Below, piece by piece: positions 52,333-60,674 of a stretch of DNA of 64,000 nt; position 1 is the first letter of the stretch; every line of letters starts with the position of its first letter. A program made the position numbers and the translations under genes. The notes beneath the pieces were generated by a model. The model made no database searches, had not been told where the DNA came from, and saw only the letters and a program-made list of their open reading frames with translations. The stretch comes from Rhodoblastus sp963828185 (GTDB lineage Bacteria; Pseudomonadota; Alphaproteobacteria; Rhizobiales; Beijerinckiaceae): the NCBI GenBank assembly GCA_963828185.1, contig CAWHDV010000001.1, positions 124,001 to 188,000 on the forward strand, read 5' to 3'.

Positions 52333-53412
52333 TCAGGCGGCCGCCTTGGCGTCGATGTGTGGATCGAGCGCGCCGCTGGCGTAAAGCCTGGCCATTTCGC
52401 TCATCGGCTTGACCTTGATCAGCGCGGCCTGGCCGGCGCAGCCGAAGGCCTCGAAGCGGTCGCGGCAGACCTTGCCCATCGCGTCCATCGCCGGCTTGAG
52501 GAACTTGCGCGGATCGAATTCCGACTTGTTCTTGGTTGCGACGCGGCGGAATTCGGCGGTGGCTGCGAGGCGCAGGTCGGTGTCGATATTGACCTTGCGA
52601 ACGCCGTGGCGAATGCCGCGCACAATCTCTTCCACCGGCACGCCATAGGTCTCGCGCATTTCGCCGCCGTTCTCGTTGAACAGGGCGCGAAATTCTTCCG
52701 GCACCGAGGAGGAGCCGTGCATGACGATATGGGTGTTCGGCAACTTGGCGTGGATCCTTTCGATCACGTCCATCGCCAGCACGTCGCTGGTCGGCTTGCG
52801 CGTGAACTTGTAGGCGCCGTGCGAGGTGCCGATGGCGACCGCGAGCGCGTCCACCTTGGTGGCCAAGACGAAGCGTTGCGCCTCGTCGGGATCGGTCAAG
52901 AGGCTCGCGCGGTCGAGCTTGCCTTCGAACCCGTGGCCGTCCTCGGCCTCGCCATGTCCAGTTTCAAGCGAGCCGAGGCAGCCCAGTTCGCCCTCGACCG
53001 AGGCGCCGACCATATGGGCAAGGCGGGCGACTTCCGAAGTGATGCCGACATTGTAATCATACGAGCCCGGCGTCTTGCCGTCCTCCTTCAGCGAGCCGTC
53101 CATCATGACCGAGGTGAAGCCGTTCTGCATCGCCGAAAGGCAGGTGGAGACGCGCTCGCCATGGTCCTGGTGGATGCAGAGCGGGATCTCCGGATACATC
53201 AGTTCGAGGGCTTCCATCATCTTGGCGAACATGATGTCGCCGGCATAGGCGCGGGCGCCGCGGCTCGCCTGGATGATGACAGGCGCGTTGACGGCGCGGG
53301 CGGCCTCCATGATGGCGAGCGCCTGCTCCATATTGTTGACGTTGAAGGCCGGCACGCCATAGCTGCGTTCGGCGGCGTGATCCAGCAATTGTCTCAGGGT
53401 GATCCGGGCCAT
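52333..53412 (-). CDS. cbbA: Class II fructose-1,6-bisphosphate aldolase
   Basis: Zinc aldolase acting on fructose and sedoheptulose bisphosphates in the Calvin cycle. The 359-residue protein has GVPAFNVNNMEQALAIM, zinc ligands in LCIHQDHGERV and HGSSSVPEE, and the GVRKVNIDTDLRL motif. This is the CbbA subtype found in cbb operons. AAGGAGACTG precedes the ATG, which lies 19 bp after cbbT. Confidence 0.97.
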   Translation of the reverse strand: MARITLRQLLDHAAERSYGVPAFNVNNMEQALAIMEAARAVNAPVIIQASRGARAYAGDIMFAKMMEALELMYPEIPLCIHQDHGERVSTCLSAMQNGFTSVMMDGSLKEDGKTPGSYDYNVGITSEVARLAHMVGASVEGELGCLGSLETGHGEAEDGHGFEGKLDRASLLTDPDEAQRFVLATKVDALAVAIGTSHGAYKFTRKPTSDVLAMDVIERIHAKLPNTHIVMHGSSSVPEEFRALFNENGGEMRETYGVPVEEIVRGIRHGVRKVNIDTDLRLAATAEFRRVATKNKSEFDPRKFLKPAMDAMGKVCRDRFEAFGCAGQAALIKVKPMSEMARLYASGALDPHIDAKAAA

Positions 53413-53431
53413 TAACAGTCTCCTTGCTTGA

Positions 53432-55447
53432 TCAGTTTCTTGTGATCAGTTTTTTCGCGGCGGCGACGACGGCCTCCGTCGTGATGCCGAAGTGCTTGTA
53501 GAGGTCGGGCGCCGGCGCGGAGGCGCCGAAGGAATTCATGCCGACGAAGGCGCCGTTGTCGCCGATCCAGCGATCCCAGCCGAAGCGCAGGGCCGCCTCG
53601 ACGCCGACCCGCGGCGCGGTTCCCAGCACCGCGCGGCGATAGTCGTCGCCCTGGCGCTCGAACAGCTCCCAGCAGGGCATGGAGACGACGGCGGCCTTCA
53701 CGCCTTCTTGCGCCAGCGCTTCCGCGGCGGCGACGGCGAGTTCGACCTCCGAGCCCGTGGCGAGCAGGGTCACGTCGCGGGCGCCATCTTTTCCGCGCAG
53801 CACGTATGCGCCCCGGGCGGACAGGTTTTCGCCGCCTGCTTCCACGCGGAGAGCCGGAAGCGCTTGGCGCGTCAGGGCGAGCGCGGAAGGCGCGTGCTCC
53901 TCCGCCAGCGCCGCCTGCCAGCATTCCACCGTCTCCACCGCATCGGCGGGACGGAAGGTCAAAAGGTTCGGCATGGCGCGCAGCGCCGCCATATGTTCGA
54001 CCGGCTGATGCGTCGGTCCGTCCTCGCCAAGGCCGATGGAATCGTGAGTCAGCACATAGACGACCCGCTGGCCCATCAGGGCGGAAAGGCGGATGGCGCC
54101 GCGCGCATAGTCGGAGAACACCAGGAAGGTGCCGCCATAGGGGATGAAGCCGCCATGCAGCGCGATGCCGTTCATCGCCGCGCCCATGACGTGCTCGCGG
54201 ACGCCGTAATGGATGTAGCGGCCGCCATAGGCGCCAGGCCGCACCGAGTCCATGCCCTTGGTGATGGTCAGGTTGGAATGGGTGAGATCGGCCGAGCCGC
54301 CGATGGTCACGTCACAGGCGCCATTGATCGCGGCGAGAGCGATTTCCGAGGCTTTTCGCGTGGCGATCTTCGGTTTGTCGGCGAAGTGTTTCGCCTTCAG
54401 CGCGAGCAGGGCGGCGTCTATCGTCAAGGGCGTTCCGCCGAAGACCTGGGTCTTGAACCGCGCGCCACTGGGCGAGGCGGCCAACCGTGTCTTCCATTGT
54501 TCATGGGCCTCGCCGCCGCGGGCGGAAACCTTGCGCCATTCGGCCAGGATCGGCTCGGGCACGACGAAGGGCGGATAAGGCCAGCCGAGCTTTTCACGGG
54601 CGCCGGCGATCTCCTCGGGTCCGAGCGCCTCGCCATGCGCCTTGGAAGTGCCGGCGCGCGTCGGGGCGCCGAAGCCGATAATGGTGCGGCAGGCGATCAT
54701 CCAGGGCTTGTCGCTTTTTTCCCGCGCCTTCGTCAGCGCGTTGACGATCTGTTTTTCGTCATGGCCATCGATGCGCGCCACATTCCAGCCGGCCGCTTCG
54801 AAACGGCGGACCTGATCGGTCGAGGTGGAAAGATCGGTCGAGCCGTCGATGGAAATATGGTTGTCGTCCCATAGCAGGATCAGCTTGCCGAGCTTGAGAT
54901 GGCCGGCCATGTCGATGGCTTCGTGGCTGACGCCTTCCATCAGGCAGCCGTCGCCGGCGATGACATAGGTGTGGTGGCCGACGAGGTGGTCGCCATAGCG
55001 CGCATGCATCATGCGTTCGGCGAGCGCCATGCCGACGGCGGTGGCGATGCCCTGGCCGAGCGGGCCGGTGGTGGTCTCGATGCCGAGCGCGTGGCCATAT
55101 TCCGGATGGCCGGCGGTCTTCGCTCCCAGCTGGCGGAACCGCTGCAATTCCTCGATCGTCATGTCGGGATAGCCGACAAGATAATGCAGGGCGTATTGCA
55201 GCATCGAGCCGTGGCCGGCCGACAGCACGAAGCGATCGCGATCCGGCCAGGCCGGATCGGCCGGGTCGATGTTCATGAACCGGGTGAACAGGACCGTGGC
55301 GACGTCGGCCATGCCCATCGGCATGCCGGGATGGCCGGACTTGGCCTTCTCGACCGCGTCCATCGCCAGGGCGCGGATGGCGTTCGCCATGTCGGCGAAG
55401 GGTACGGCCTGGTTCGCGGCGCGCTCGGCCAGCAAAGCTTCATTCAT
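53432..55447 (-). CDS. cbbT: Transketolase
   Basis: Thiamine-diphosphate enzyme transferring C2 units in the Calvin and pentose phosphate cycles. The 671-residue protein has DAVEKAKSGHPGMPMGMADV, the TPP motif GDGCLMEGVSHEAIDMAGHL with the closing DDNHISIDG, and EDGPTHQPVEHMAALRAMPN in the pyrimidine domain. The ATG at 55447 has GAGGAATTT ahead. It is 40 bp after cbbP. Confidence 0.97.
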   Translation of the reverse strand: MNEALLAERAANQAVPFADMANAIRALAMDAVEKAKSGHPGMPMGMADVATVLFTRFMNIDPADPAWPDRDRFVLSAGHGSMLQYALHYLVGYPDMTIEELQRFRQLGAKTAGHPEYGHALGIETTTGPLGQGIATAVGMALAERMMHARYGDHLVGHHTYVIAGDGCLMEGVSHEAIDMAGHLKLGKLILLWDDNHISIDGSTDLSTSTDQVRRFEAAGWNVARIDGHDEKQIVNALTKAREKSDKPWMIACRTIIGFGAPTRAGTSKAHGEALGPEEIAGAREKLGWPYPPFVVPEPILAEWRKVSARGGEAHEQWKTRLAASPSGARFKTQVFGGTPLTIDAALLALKAKHFADKPKIATRKASEIALAAINGACDVTIGGSADLTHSNLTITKGMDSVRPGAYGGRYIHYGVREHVMGAAMNGIALHGGFIPYGGTFLVFSDYARGAIRLSALMGQRVVYVLTHDSIGLGEDGPTHQPVEHMAALRAMPNLLTFRPADAVETVECWQAALAEEHAPSALALTRQALPALRVEAGGENLSARGAYVLRGKDGARDVTLLATGSEVELAVAAAEALAQEGVKAAVVSMPCWELFERQGDDYRRAVLGTAPRVGVEAALRFGWDRWIGDNGAFVGMNSFGASAPAPDLYKHFGITTEAVVAAAKKLITRN

Positions 55448-55487
55448 GTGCAAAATTCCTCTTTCGCTTGTCTCGTGCGTCTCGCGC

Positions 55488-56363
55488 TTATTTTGACCTG
55501 CGGCCACGCTCGATCAGCCGAATGATCATCGGCGTGAGGATAAGCTGCATGGCGAGATCCATCTTGTCGGCGGGGATGACGATGGAATTGGCGCGGCTCA
55601 TCCAGCTGTCGTGGATCATCGACACCAGATAGGGGAAGTCGATGCCCTTGGGGTTGCGGAAGCGGATGACGACGATCAATTCACCGGCCGTCGGAATCGC
55701 TCGCGCGATGAACGGGTTCGATGTGTCGACCACCGGCACGCGCTGGAAGTTGACGTCGGTCTGGGTGAATTGCGGGCAGATGACATGCACATAGGCGTGC
55801 ATGCGGCGCAGGATGGTGTCGGTGACGGCCTCGGTCGTGTAGCCGCGCGAGGCCTTGTCGCGGTGGATCTTCTGGATCCATTCGAGATTGATCACCGGCA
55901 CCACGCCGATCTTCAGGTCGCTTTGCCCGGCGATGTCGATGCCGTCGGCCTTCACCGCGCCATGCAGGCCCTCGTAGAACAGCACGTCCGAGCTGTCGCC
56001 GATCTCGCGCCATTCGGTGAAATGACCCGGCGGCACGCCGTGCAGTTCGGATTCCTTGTCGTCATGCACATAGGTGCGCGACTTGCACGAGCCCTTTTCG
56101 CCATAGTTGCGCATGGAGCTTTCGAGCTCCCTGAGCAGATTGGCGTCGACGGAGAAATGGCTGAAGCTCTGGTCGCCGGCGTCACGGCGGCGCGCCATTT
56201 CCGCCTTCATGTCCGCGCGATCAAAGCGATGGAAAGCGTCGCCCTCGATCGCGGCCGCGACGATACCCTCGCGGCGGAAAATCTGGTCGAAGGTGTTCTT
56301 GACGGTGCTGGTGCCCGCGCCCGAGGAACCGATGACGGAAATGATGGGATGCTTGACTGACAT
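55488..56363 (-). CDS. cbbP: Phosphoribulokinase
   Basis: Makes ribulose 1,5-bisphosphate, the RuBisCO substrate. The 291-residue length is that of proteobacterial octameric PRK. Motifs: the P-loop SVIGSSGAGTSTVKNTF, EGDAFHRFDRADM, and LFYEGLHGA with Walker B. The redox cysteines of plant PRK are absent, so light/thioredoxin control is not expected. It starts 8 bp after cbbF. Confidence 0.97.
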   Translation of the reverse strand: MSVKHPIISVIGSSGAGTSTVKNTFDQIFRREGIVAAAIEGDAFHRFDRADMKAEMARRRDAGDQSFSHFSVDANLLRELESSMRNYGEKGSCKSRTYVHDDKESELHGVPPGHFTEWREIGDSSDVLFYEGLHGAVKADGIDIAGQSDLKIGVVPVINLEWIQKIHRDKASRGYTTEAVTDTILRRMHAYVHVICPQFTQTDVNFQRVPVVDTSNPFIARAIPTAGELIVVIRFRNPKGIDFPYLVSMIHDSWMSRANSIVIPADKMDLAMQLILTPMIIRLIERGRRSK

Positions 56364-56371
56364 TTTGGGCC

Positions 56372-57439
56372 TCAGGCGTGAAACAGGCCACGTTCGCCAA
56401 ACAACGGCGAATGCGCGCGTTCAAAAGTGGAATCGATATAGTAGGACGTGATGCGCGCGACCTTTTCGGCCGAGCCGAAGATCAACGGCGTGCGCTCATG
56501 CAGAGCGGCGGCCGTCTTGGCGAGCACGCGGTCATAGCCGTCGGTGGCGGCGCCGCCGGCCTGCTCCACCAGCATGGCGATCGGATTGGCTTCGTAAAGC
56601 AAACGCAGGCGGCCATGCTCATAACCGGCGCGCTGGTCGCCAGGGTAGAGGAACACGCCGCCGCGCACGAAGATCCTGTGGGTCTCGGCGACCAGCGAGG
56701 CCACCCAGCGCATGTTGAAATCCTTGCCGTGAGGACCGCTCGTGCCGGCGATGCAATCGTCCATGAAGGTACGGATCGGCGGCGTCCAGTGGCGGTAATT
56801 CGACGCGTTGATGGCGTATTCGCGCGTTTCCGCCGTGATCTTGAGATTTTCAGCGATCAGCCGGAATTCGCTCGTCTCGGGATCGAGGACGAAATGCGCC
56901 ACGCCTTCGCCGGTCGAAAACAGCATCGCCGTATGCGGCCCATAGACGATATAACCCGCCGCGGCCTGCTCCGAGCCGGGGCGGAAGAACGATTCCGTGG
57001 CGCCGGCGCGCGAAGCCGGAAAAATGGAAAAAATGGTGCCGACCGAAATATTGGCGTCAATGTTCGACGAGCCGTCGAGCGGATCGACCGCGACCGCCCA
57101 TGCGCCCCCAGCCTTGAGCGTCAGGATGGCTTCTTCCTCTTCCGACGCGTAATACGCGGTCGATGTCCGGCGAAGCGCGGAGACCACGGCGCCGTCGGCG
57201 AGAACGTCGAGGCGGCGCTGCTTGTCGCCGTCGGCGTTGGCCTGCCCGATTTCCGTGCCCATCGCGCCCATCAGGGGGCCGCGCAGGATGATATGCGCAA
57301 TCGCCGTCCCCGCCTCGGCCATGGCGGTCAGGACACCGGCCAGGGATTCACGGCGCGGATGCTCCGCGCACCAGGCGACCAGGAAAGATTTGAGGCTCTC
57401 GCCCTCGGCATGCAGCGCCGGCGCGTCCGTGCTTGTCAT
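56372..57439 (-). CDS. cbbF: Class I fructose-1,6-bisphosphatase
   Basis: Removes the 1-phosphate of fructose and sedoheptulose bisphosphates in the Calvin cycle. The 355-residue protein shows the metal site VDPLDGSSNIDANISVGTIF and a C-terminal LYEANPIAMLVEQAGG with the catalytic Glu/Ala patch. GGGAGGAATTC precedes the ATG at 57439. It is the first gene of the cbb operon and is divergent from cbbR. Confidence 0.96.
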   Translation of the reverse strand: MTSTDAPALHAEGESLKSFLVAWCAEHPRRESLAGVLTAMAEAGTAIAHIILRGPLMGAMGTEIGQANADGDKQRRLDVLADGAVVSALRRTSTAYYASEEEEAILTLKAGGAWAVAVDPLDGSSNIDANISVGTIFSIFPASRAGATESFFRPGSEQAAAGYIVYGPHTAMLFSTGEGVAHFVLDPETSEFRLIAENLKITAETREYAINASNYRHWTPPIRTFMDDCIAGTSGPHGKDFNMRWVASLVAETHRIFVRGGVFLYPGDQRAGYEHGRLRLLYEANPIAMLVEQAGGAATDGYDRVLAKTAAALHERTPLIFGSAEKVARITSYYIDSTFERAHSPLFGERGLFHA

Positions 57440-57529
57440 CTAGAATTCCTCCCAGCGGGCTCTTCCGGCCGCCTGATCATCAAATTGCCCCTTCCTCATC
57501 AAAAAATAAATTTAAAAAATCACAACCAT

Positions 57530-57548
57530 GTTTTAGATTACCTAAAAC
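57530..57548. promoter_or_regulatory. Probable CbbR operator
   Basis: The perfect inverted repeat GTTTTAG-N5-CTAAAAC contains TTA-N7-TAA, the arrangement of CbbR/LysR-type binding sites. It lies 11 bp before the cbbR ATG and 90 bp before the cbbF ATG, where it could both repress cbbR and activate the operon. The flanking DNA (57500-57530) is very A-rich. Confidence 0.75.
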
Positions 57549-57559
57549 AGGGGGCGAAA

Positions 57560-58483
57560 ATGATCGATCTGCGCGGCCTCACCCGGAAACATTTGCGCGC
57601 GTTTGCGGCGACGGTCGAGCGAGGTTCGGTCAGCGGCGCCGCCTTGGCGCTCAGCGTGACGCCGCCCGCCATCAGCATCCAGTTGAAGATTTTAGAGGAG
57701 CTTGTCGGTTCGCCCCTGTTCTCGCGCGACGCGACGGCGCCCTTCACCCCGACCGAAATCGGCGCCGAATTGCTGGCCATGGCGCAGGATGTCGAAAGAC
57801 TGGCGGCGCGCACCAGCGAGCGAATCGCCGCATTGCAATCTGGCGCCACCGGCACGCTGGTCTTCGGCGTCGTCAGCACGGGAAAATATCTGGCGCCCTA
57901 TTTCGTCGCCGCTTTCGGCCGTGAAAATCCAGACATCCGTGTGACCATGTCGGTCGGCAATCGCGAGGAAATCATTCGCGGCCTCGAACGCAACGAATAC
58001 GATTTGACGATGATGGGGCGCCCGCCCGCGCACATCCGCGCCGAAAGCGCGACGCTGGGCGATCACCCGCATGTGCTGATCGCGCCGCCCGATCATCGTT
58101 TGGCGGCCGACCCCGATATTCTGGCCGAAGATCTCCTCGCCGAGCGTTTCCTCGCGCGCGAGCAGGGGTCGGGCACGCGCGTGCTGATGGAGCGCTTCCT
58201 CGAGAGGATCGGCGGCGGCCGCACCTTCAATATCGTCGACATGGGGACCAATGAAACGATCAAGCAATCTGTCATGGCGGGCCTGGGCGTCGCCATTATC
58301 TCCGCTCACACCTGCATGACCGAAATTTCCGACGGCCATCTGATCACCTTGCAGGTCGCGGGCTTGCCTCTGGTGCGGCAATGGTTCCTGCTCAATCGCG
58401 CCGACCGCGCCCCGAGCATGGCGGCGCAGAAGTTCAAGGCCTTCGTGCTTGCGCGGCGCGGCGCCCTTTTGCCGAAGCTTTGA
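57560..58483 (+). CDS. cbbR: LysR-type regulator CbbR
   Basis: Activates the cbb operon in response to metabolites. The 307-residue protein has an N-terminal winged HTH (LRAFAATVERGSVSGAALALSVTPPAISIQLKILE) of about 60 residues and a periplasmic-binding-type effector domain (LRFGVVSTGKYLAPYFVAAF onward). The frame is open far upstream through cbbF, but the ATG at 57560 follows GGGGGCGAAA and gives the normal length. Position, divergent from cbbF, supports the CbbR assignment. Confidence 0.93.
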   Translation: MIDLRGLTRKHLRAFAATVERGSVSGAALALSVTPPAISIQLKILEELVGSPLFSRDATAPFTPTEIGAELLAMAQDVERLAARTSERIAALQSGATGTLVFGVVSTGKYLAPYFVAAFGRENPDIRVTMSVGNREEIIRGLERNEYDLTMMGRPPAHIRAESATLGDHPHVLIAPPDHRLAADPDILAEDLLAERFLAREQGSGTRVLMERFLERIGGGRTFNIVDMGTNETIKQSVMAGLGVAIISAHTCMTEISDGHLITLQVAGLPLVRQWFLLNRADRAPSMAAQKFKAFVLARRGALLPKL

Positions 58484-58502
58484 GGCCCGCAGCCGCGCCG
58501 GC

Positions 58503-58688
58503 CTAATGCAGGCCGAGCTTCTTGAACAGGAAAGCTGGCGGGCAGAAGCCCGTGAAGGCCGATTGCAGCAGATTGAGGCCGATGAAGGCGGTAAAGATCA
58601 GGAACCATGGCGAGACGAAATAAACCAGCGCCACTGATATCAGCACCATCGTCCCGGCCAGGGCGCGCACCGCGTCGTTGATCGTCAT
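58503..58688 (-). CDS. DUF2892 small membrane protein
   Basis: This 61-residue protein has two membrane helices and the DUF2892 pattern: TINDAVRALAGTMVLIS, FLIFTAFIGLNLLQSAFTGFCP and a final helix. The same domain forms the membrane part of YgaP rhodaneses and often occurs with sulfide-responsive genes. GAAGGAGCC precedes the ATG. An inverted repeat overlaps its likely promoter. It is downstream of ccoG, behind a terminator. Confidence 0.85.
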   Translation of the reverse strand: MTINDAVRALAGTMVLISVALVYFVSPWFLIFTAFIGLNLLQSAFTGFCPPAFLFKKLGLH

Positions 58689-58707
58689 CGTGGCTCCTTC
58701 AAGCATC

Positions 58708-58727
58708 ATATTCGAATGCTGTAATAT
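58708..58727 (-). promoter_or_regulatory. Possible operator/-10 region of the DUF2892 gene
   Basis: The inverted repeat ATATT-N10-AATAT, with an inner ATTCGAAT palindrome, lies 20-39 bp before the ATG. On the minus strand it includes TATATT, usable as a -10 element. ArsR-type sulfide sensors (BigR/SqrR) use AT-rich palindromes of this kind before DUF2892 genes; the specific regulator is inference. Confidence 0.4.
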
Positions 58728-58760
58728 AAAAACGTCGCGAATTCCAGCGCGAAAAAGGCT

Positions 58761-58789
58761 GCGCCCGGCACGGGGGTCGCGCCGGGCGC
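58761..58789 (-). terminator. Terminator of ccoG
   Basis: The 9-bp stem GCGCCCGGC/GCCGGGCGC has an 11-base loop, and the minus strand continues AGCCTTTTTCGC. It lies 28 bp after the ccoG stop. Confidence 0.8.
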
Positions 58790-58816
58790 TTTTCGCGCGT
58801 CCGGGAGGCCTTCGGA

Positions 58817-60262
58817 CTATTTCGGGAAGAAATGATCCTTGGCCCGCGCGAAAACGCCGGTCTTCTCGTCCTGCGCGACGACGACGATGGCGGCGGCGTC
58901 AGCCGGCGTGGCGTCGGCAGGCGTGCTGATGAGAAGCCGAACCTCCAGGGTCTGGTCCGGGTCGACCTTGACCTCCGGCAGGCCGCTGGACGCGGGCTCG
59001 CCGGCGATCTGCAACGTCGCGCCTTTCAGGCCTTCGAGGCTGAGCCGGAACACACGAGAATCGGCGTTCATGTTCAGGAGCCGCACCGTATAGCCATTGC
59101 GCACGGAGCCGTCCGACATCTGCACGGCCAGCGGGTTGCGGTCATGCAGCACGTTGACGCCGGTATATTTCTTGTTGACCAGCGCATGGGTCATGATGCC
59201 GCCAACAAGGGCTATGAGCACGACATACAGCAAGGTGCGCGGCCGCACGAGCTTGTAGACTTCCGGCAGGCCGGCGCTGCGGCGGCCGGCGTTGAGGTCG
59301 TTGTCATAGGCGATCAGCCCGGGCTTGCGGCCGATCTCCTGCATGACATTGTCGCAGGCGTCGATGCACAGGCCGCACTGGATGCAGCCGAGCTGCGAGC
59401 CGTGGCGAATGTCGACGCCGGTCGGGCACACCGCGACGCATTGGCGGCAATCGATGCAATCGCCGGCGGCCTCGCCCTTCTGCCGCAGCACGGCCGCTTT
59501 CTTGGCCGAGACGCGCGGTTCGCCGCGGTCGCCGCGATAGGTCACGTTCAGGGCCCATTCGTCGGTCAGCGCCGCCTGGATGCGCGGCCATGGGCACATG
59601 TAGACGCAGACCTGCTCGCGCATGTGGCCGGCGAGCATGTAGGTCGTGGCGGTGAGAATGGCGATCCAGACATAGGCGGTGGGATCGGCGTGGAAGGTCA
59701 CGAGGTCGCGCACGAGCGTCGGGGCGTCGTAGAAATAGAGCACCCAGGCGCCGCCGGTCCACCAGCCGACCATCAGCCACAGCGAATGTTTGGCGGCCAG
59801 CTCCCATACGCGCTTCAGGTTGAGCTTCTGCTTGTCCTTGCGCATCCGGTCGCGCCGGTCGCCTTCGACCCAGCGCTCGATGGCGTAGAACAGGTCGGTC
59901 CACACCGTCTGCGGACACATGTAGCCGCACCACACGCGTCCGGCGACGGCGTTGAGCAGGAACAGGGTCAAGGCGGCGAGAATGAGCAGGCCGGTGAAGT
60001 AATAGACCTCCTGCGGCCAAAGTTCGATGAAAAAGAAATAAAATTTGCGATGCGGAATATCGAGCAGCACCGCCTGGTCCGGCGCGCCGACGCCGCGGCT
60101 CCATCTGACGAAAGGCAGGAAATAATAGAGACCCAGCGCGACGGCCATGAACGCCCATTTGATGCGCCGGAAACGTCCGCTGACGGCCTGCGGATAGACC
60201 TTCTTGTCCGACGCGTAAAGCGGGCCGTCGATGATGGTCTGCGGCTTTTCATGCGCATTCAT
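58817..60262 (-). CDS. ccoG: CcoG (FixG/RdxA) Fe-S membrane protein for cbb3 oxidase assembly
   Basis: CcoG reduces copper for cbb3-type cytochrome oxidase assembly. The 481-residue protein has about five membrane helices, CGYMCPQTVWTDL and VCVYMCPWPRIQAA loops, and a two-[4Fe-4S] ferredoxin segment (CIDCRQCVAVCPTGVD and CIQCGLCIDACDNVM near residue 255-290), then a C-terminal periplasmic FixG domain. The ATG at 60262 has GAGGGGTCG ahead. The structural cco genes are not next to it. It probably forms an operon with the small membrane gene upstream, behind an FNR-type site. Confidence 0.94.
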   Translation of the reverse strand: MNAHEKPQTIIDGPLYASDKKVYPQAVSGRFRRIKWAFMAVALGLYYFLPFVRWSRGVGAPDQAVLLDIPHRKFYFFFIELWPQEVYYFTGLLILAALTLFLLNAVAGRVWCGYMCPQTVWTDLFYAIERWVEGDRRDRMRKDKQKLNLKRVWELAAKHSLWLMVGWWTGGAWVLYFYDAPTLVRDLVTFHADPTAYVWIAILTATTYMLAGHMREQVCVYMCPWPRIQAALTDEWALNVTYRGDRGEPRVSAKKAAVLRQKGEAAGDCIDCRQCVAVCPTGVDIRHGSQLGCIQCGLCIDACDNVMQEIGRKPGLIAYDNDLNAGRRSAGLPEVYKLVRPRTLLYVVLIALVGGIMTHALVNKKYTGVNVLHDRNPLAVQMSDGSVRNGYTVRLLNMNADSRVFRLSLEGLKGATLQIAGEPASSGLPEVKVDPDQTLEVRLLISTPADATPADAAAIVVVAQDEKTGVFARAKDHFFPK

Positions 60263-60320
60263 GGAGCGACCCCTCGTGCTCATTTATTCGTTTTAAAAAC
60301 AACCCATAAGCTGCATGCGC

Positions 60321-60515
60321 CTAGCGCCGCGCGGCGATGCTCCTGGCGATGAGCAGCGACAGCGGCATGGCGATGACGAACTCGGCGAGCGCCGCCCAGG
60401 GTATGTATTTCATGGCCTCCCCGGCGAGCGACGGCGTCGCCACGACGATGGTGAGGCCGACGCCCGCGAGCGTCGCGCCAAGAACGATCCATATTAGCGT
60501 TGCAACTCCAGTCAT
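60321..60515 (-). CDS. Small two-helix membrane protein
   Basis: This 64-residue protein was not recognised. It begins MTGVATLIWIVLGATLAG and has two hydrophobic helices (residues 5-25 and 38-57, YIPWAALAEFVIAMPLSLLIA), then a basic end, SIAARR. A strong AGGAAGGACC ribosome site precedes the ATG. It is 58 bp upstream of ccoG in the same direction and behind an FNR-type box, which suggests a role in microaerobic respiration or cytochrome assembly. Confidence 0.7.
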   Translation of the reverse strand: MTGVATLIWIVLGATLAGVGLTIVVATPSLAGEAMKYIPWAALAEFVIAMPLSLLIARSIAARR

Positions 60516-60578
60516 GTGTCGGTCCTTCCTGCGAATGATGATGGCAGGGCGATAAAACATATACAAAAAATATAACAA

Positions 60579-60592
60579 TTGATCCAAGTCAA
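60579..60592 (-). promoter_or_regulatory. FNR/FixK-type anaerobox upstream of the small membrane gene and ccoG
   Basis: On the minus strand the sequence is TTGAC-TTGG-ATCAA, one base off the TTGAT-N4-ATCAA consensus. A TATGTT at 60556-60561 follows at a distance that fits a class II site centred near -41. The site is 64 bp before the ATG at 60515. Oxygen-dependent control by an FNR/FixK-family protein is inferred. Confidence 0.75.
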
Positions 60593-60674
60593 TTTGTCCC
60601 GCGCGGCAAATATTTTTGTGGCTCTTGCGGCCACGCTCCAGCGCGCCCAAATGACCCGCTGAAGGGGAAGGCCG

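Noticed and set aside
56378..57559. A 394-codon N-terminal extension of CbbR
   Set aside because: It is simply the open antisense frame of cbbF; the HTH must be at the N-terminus and a good ribosome site precedes the ATG at 57560.
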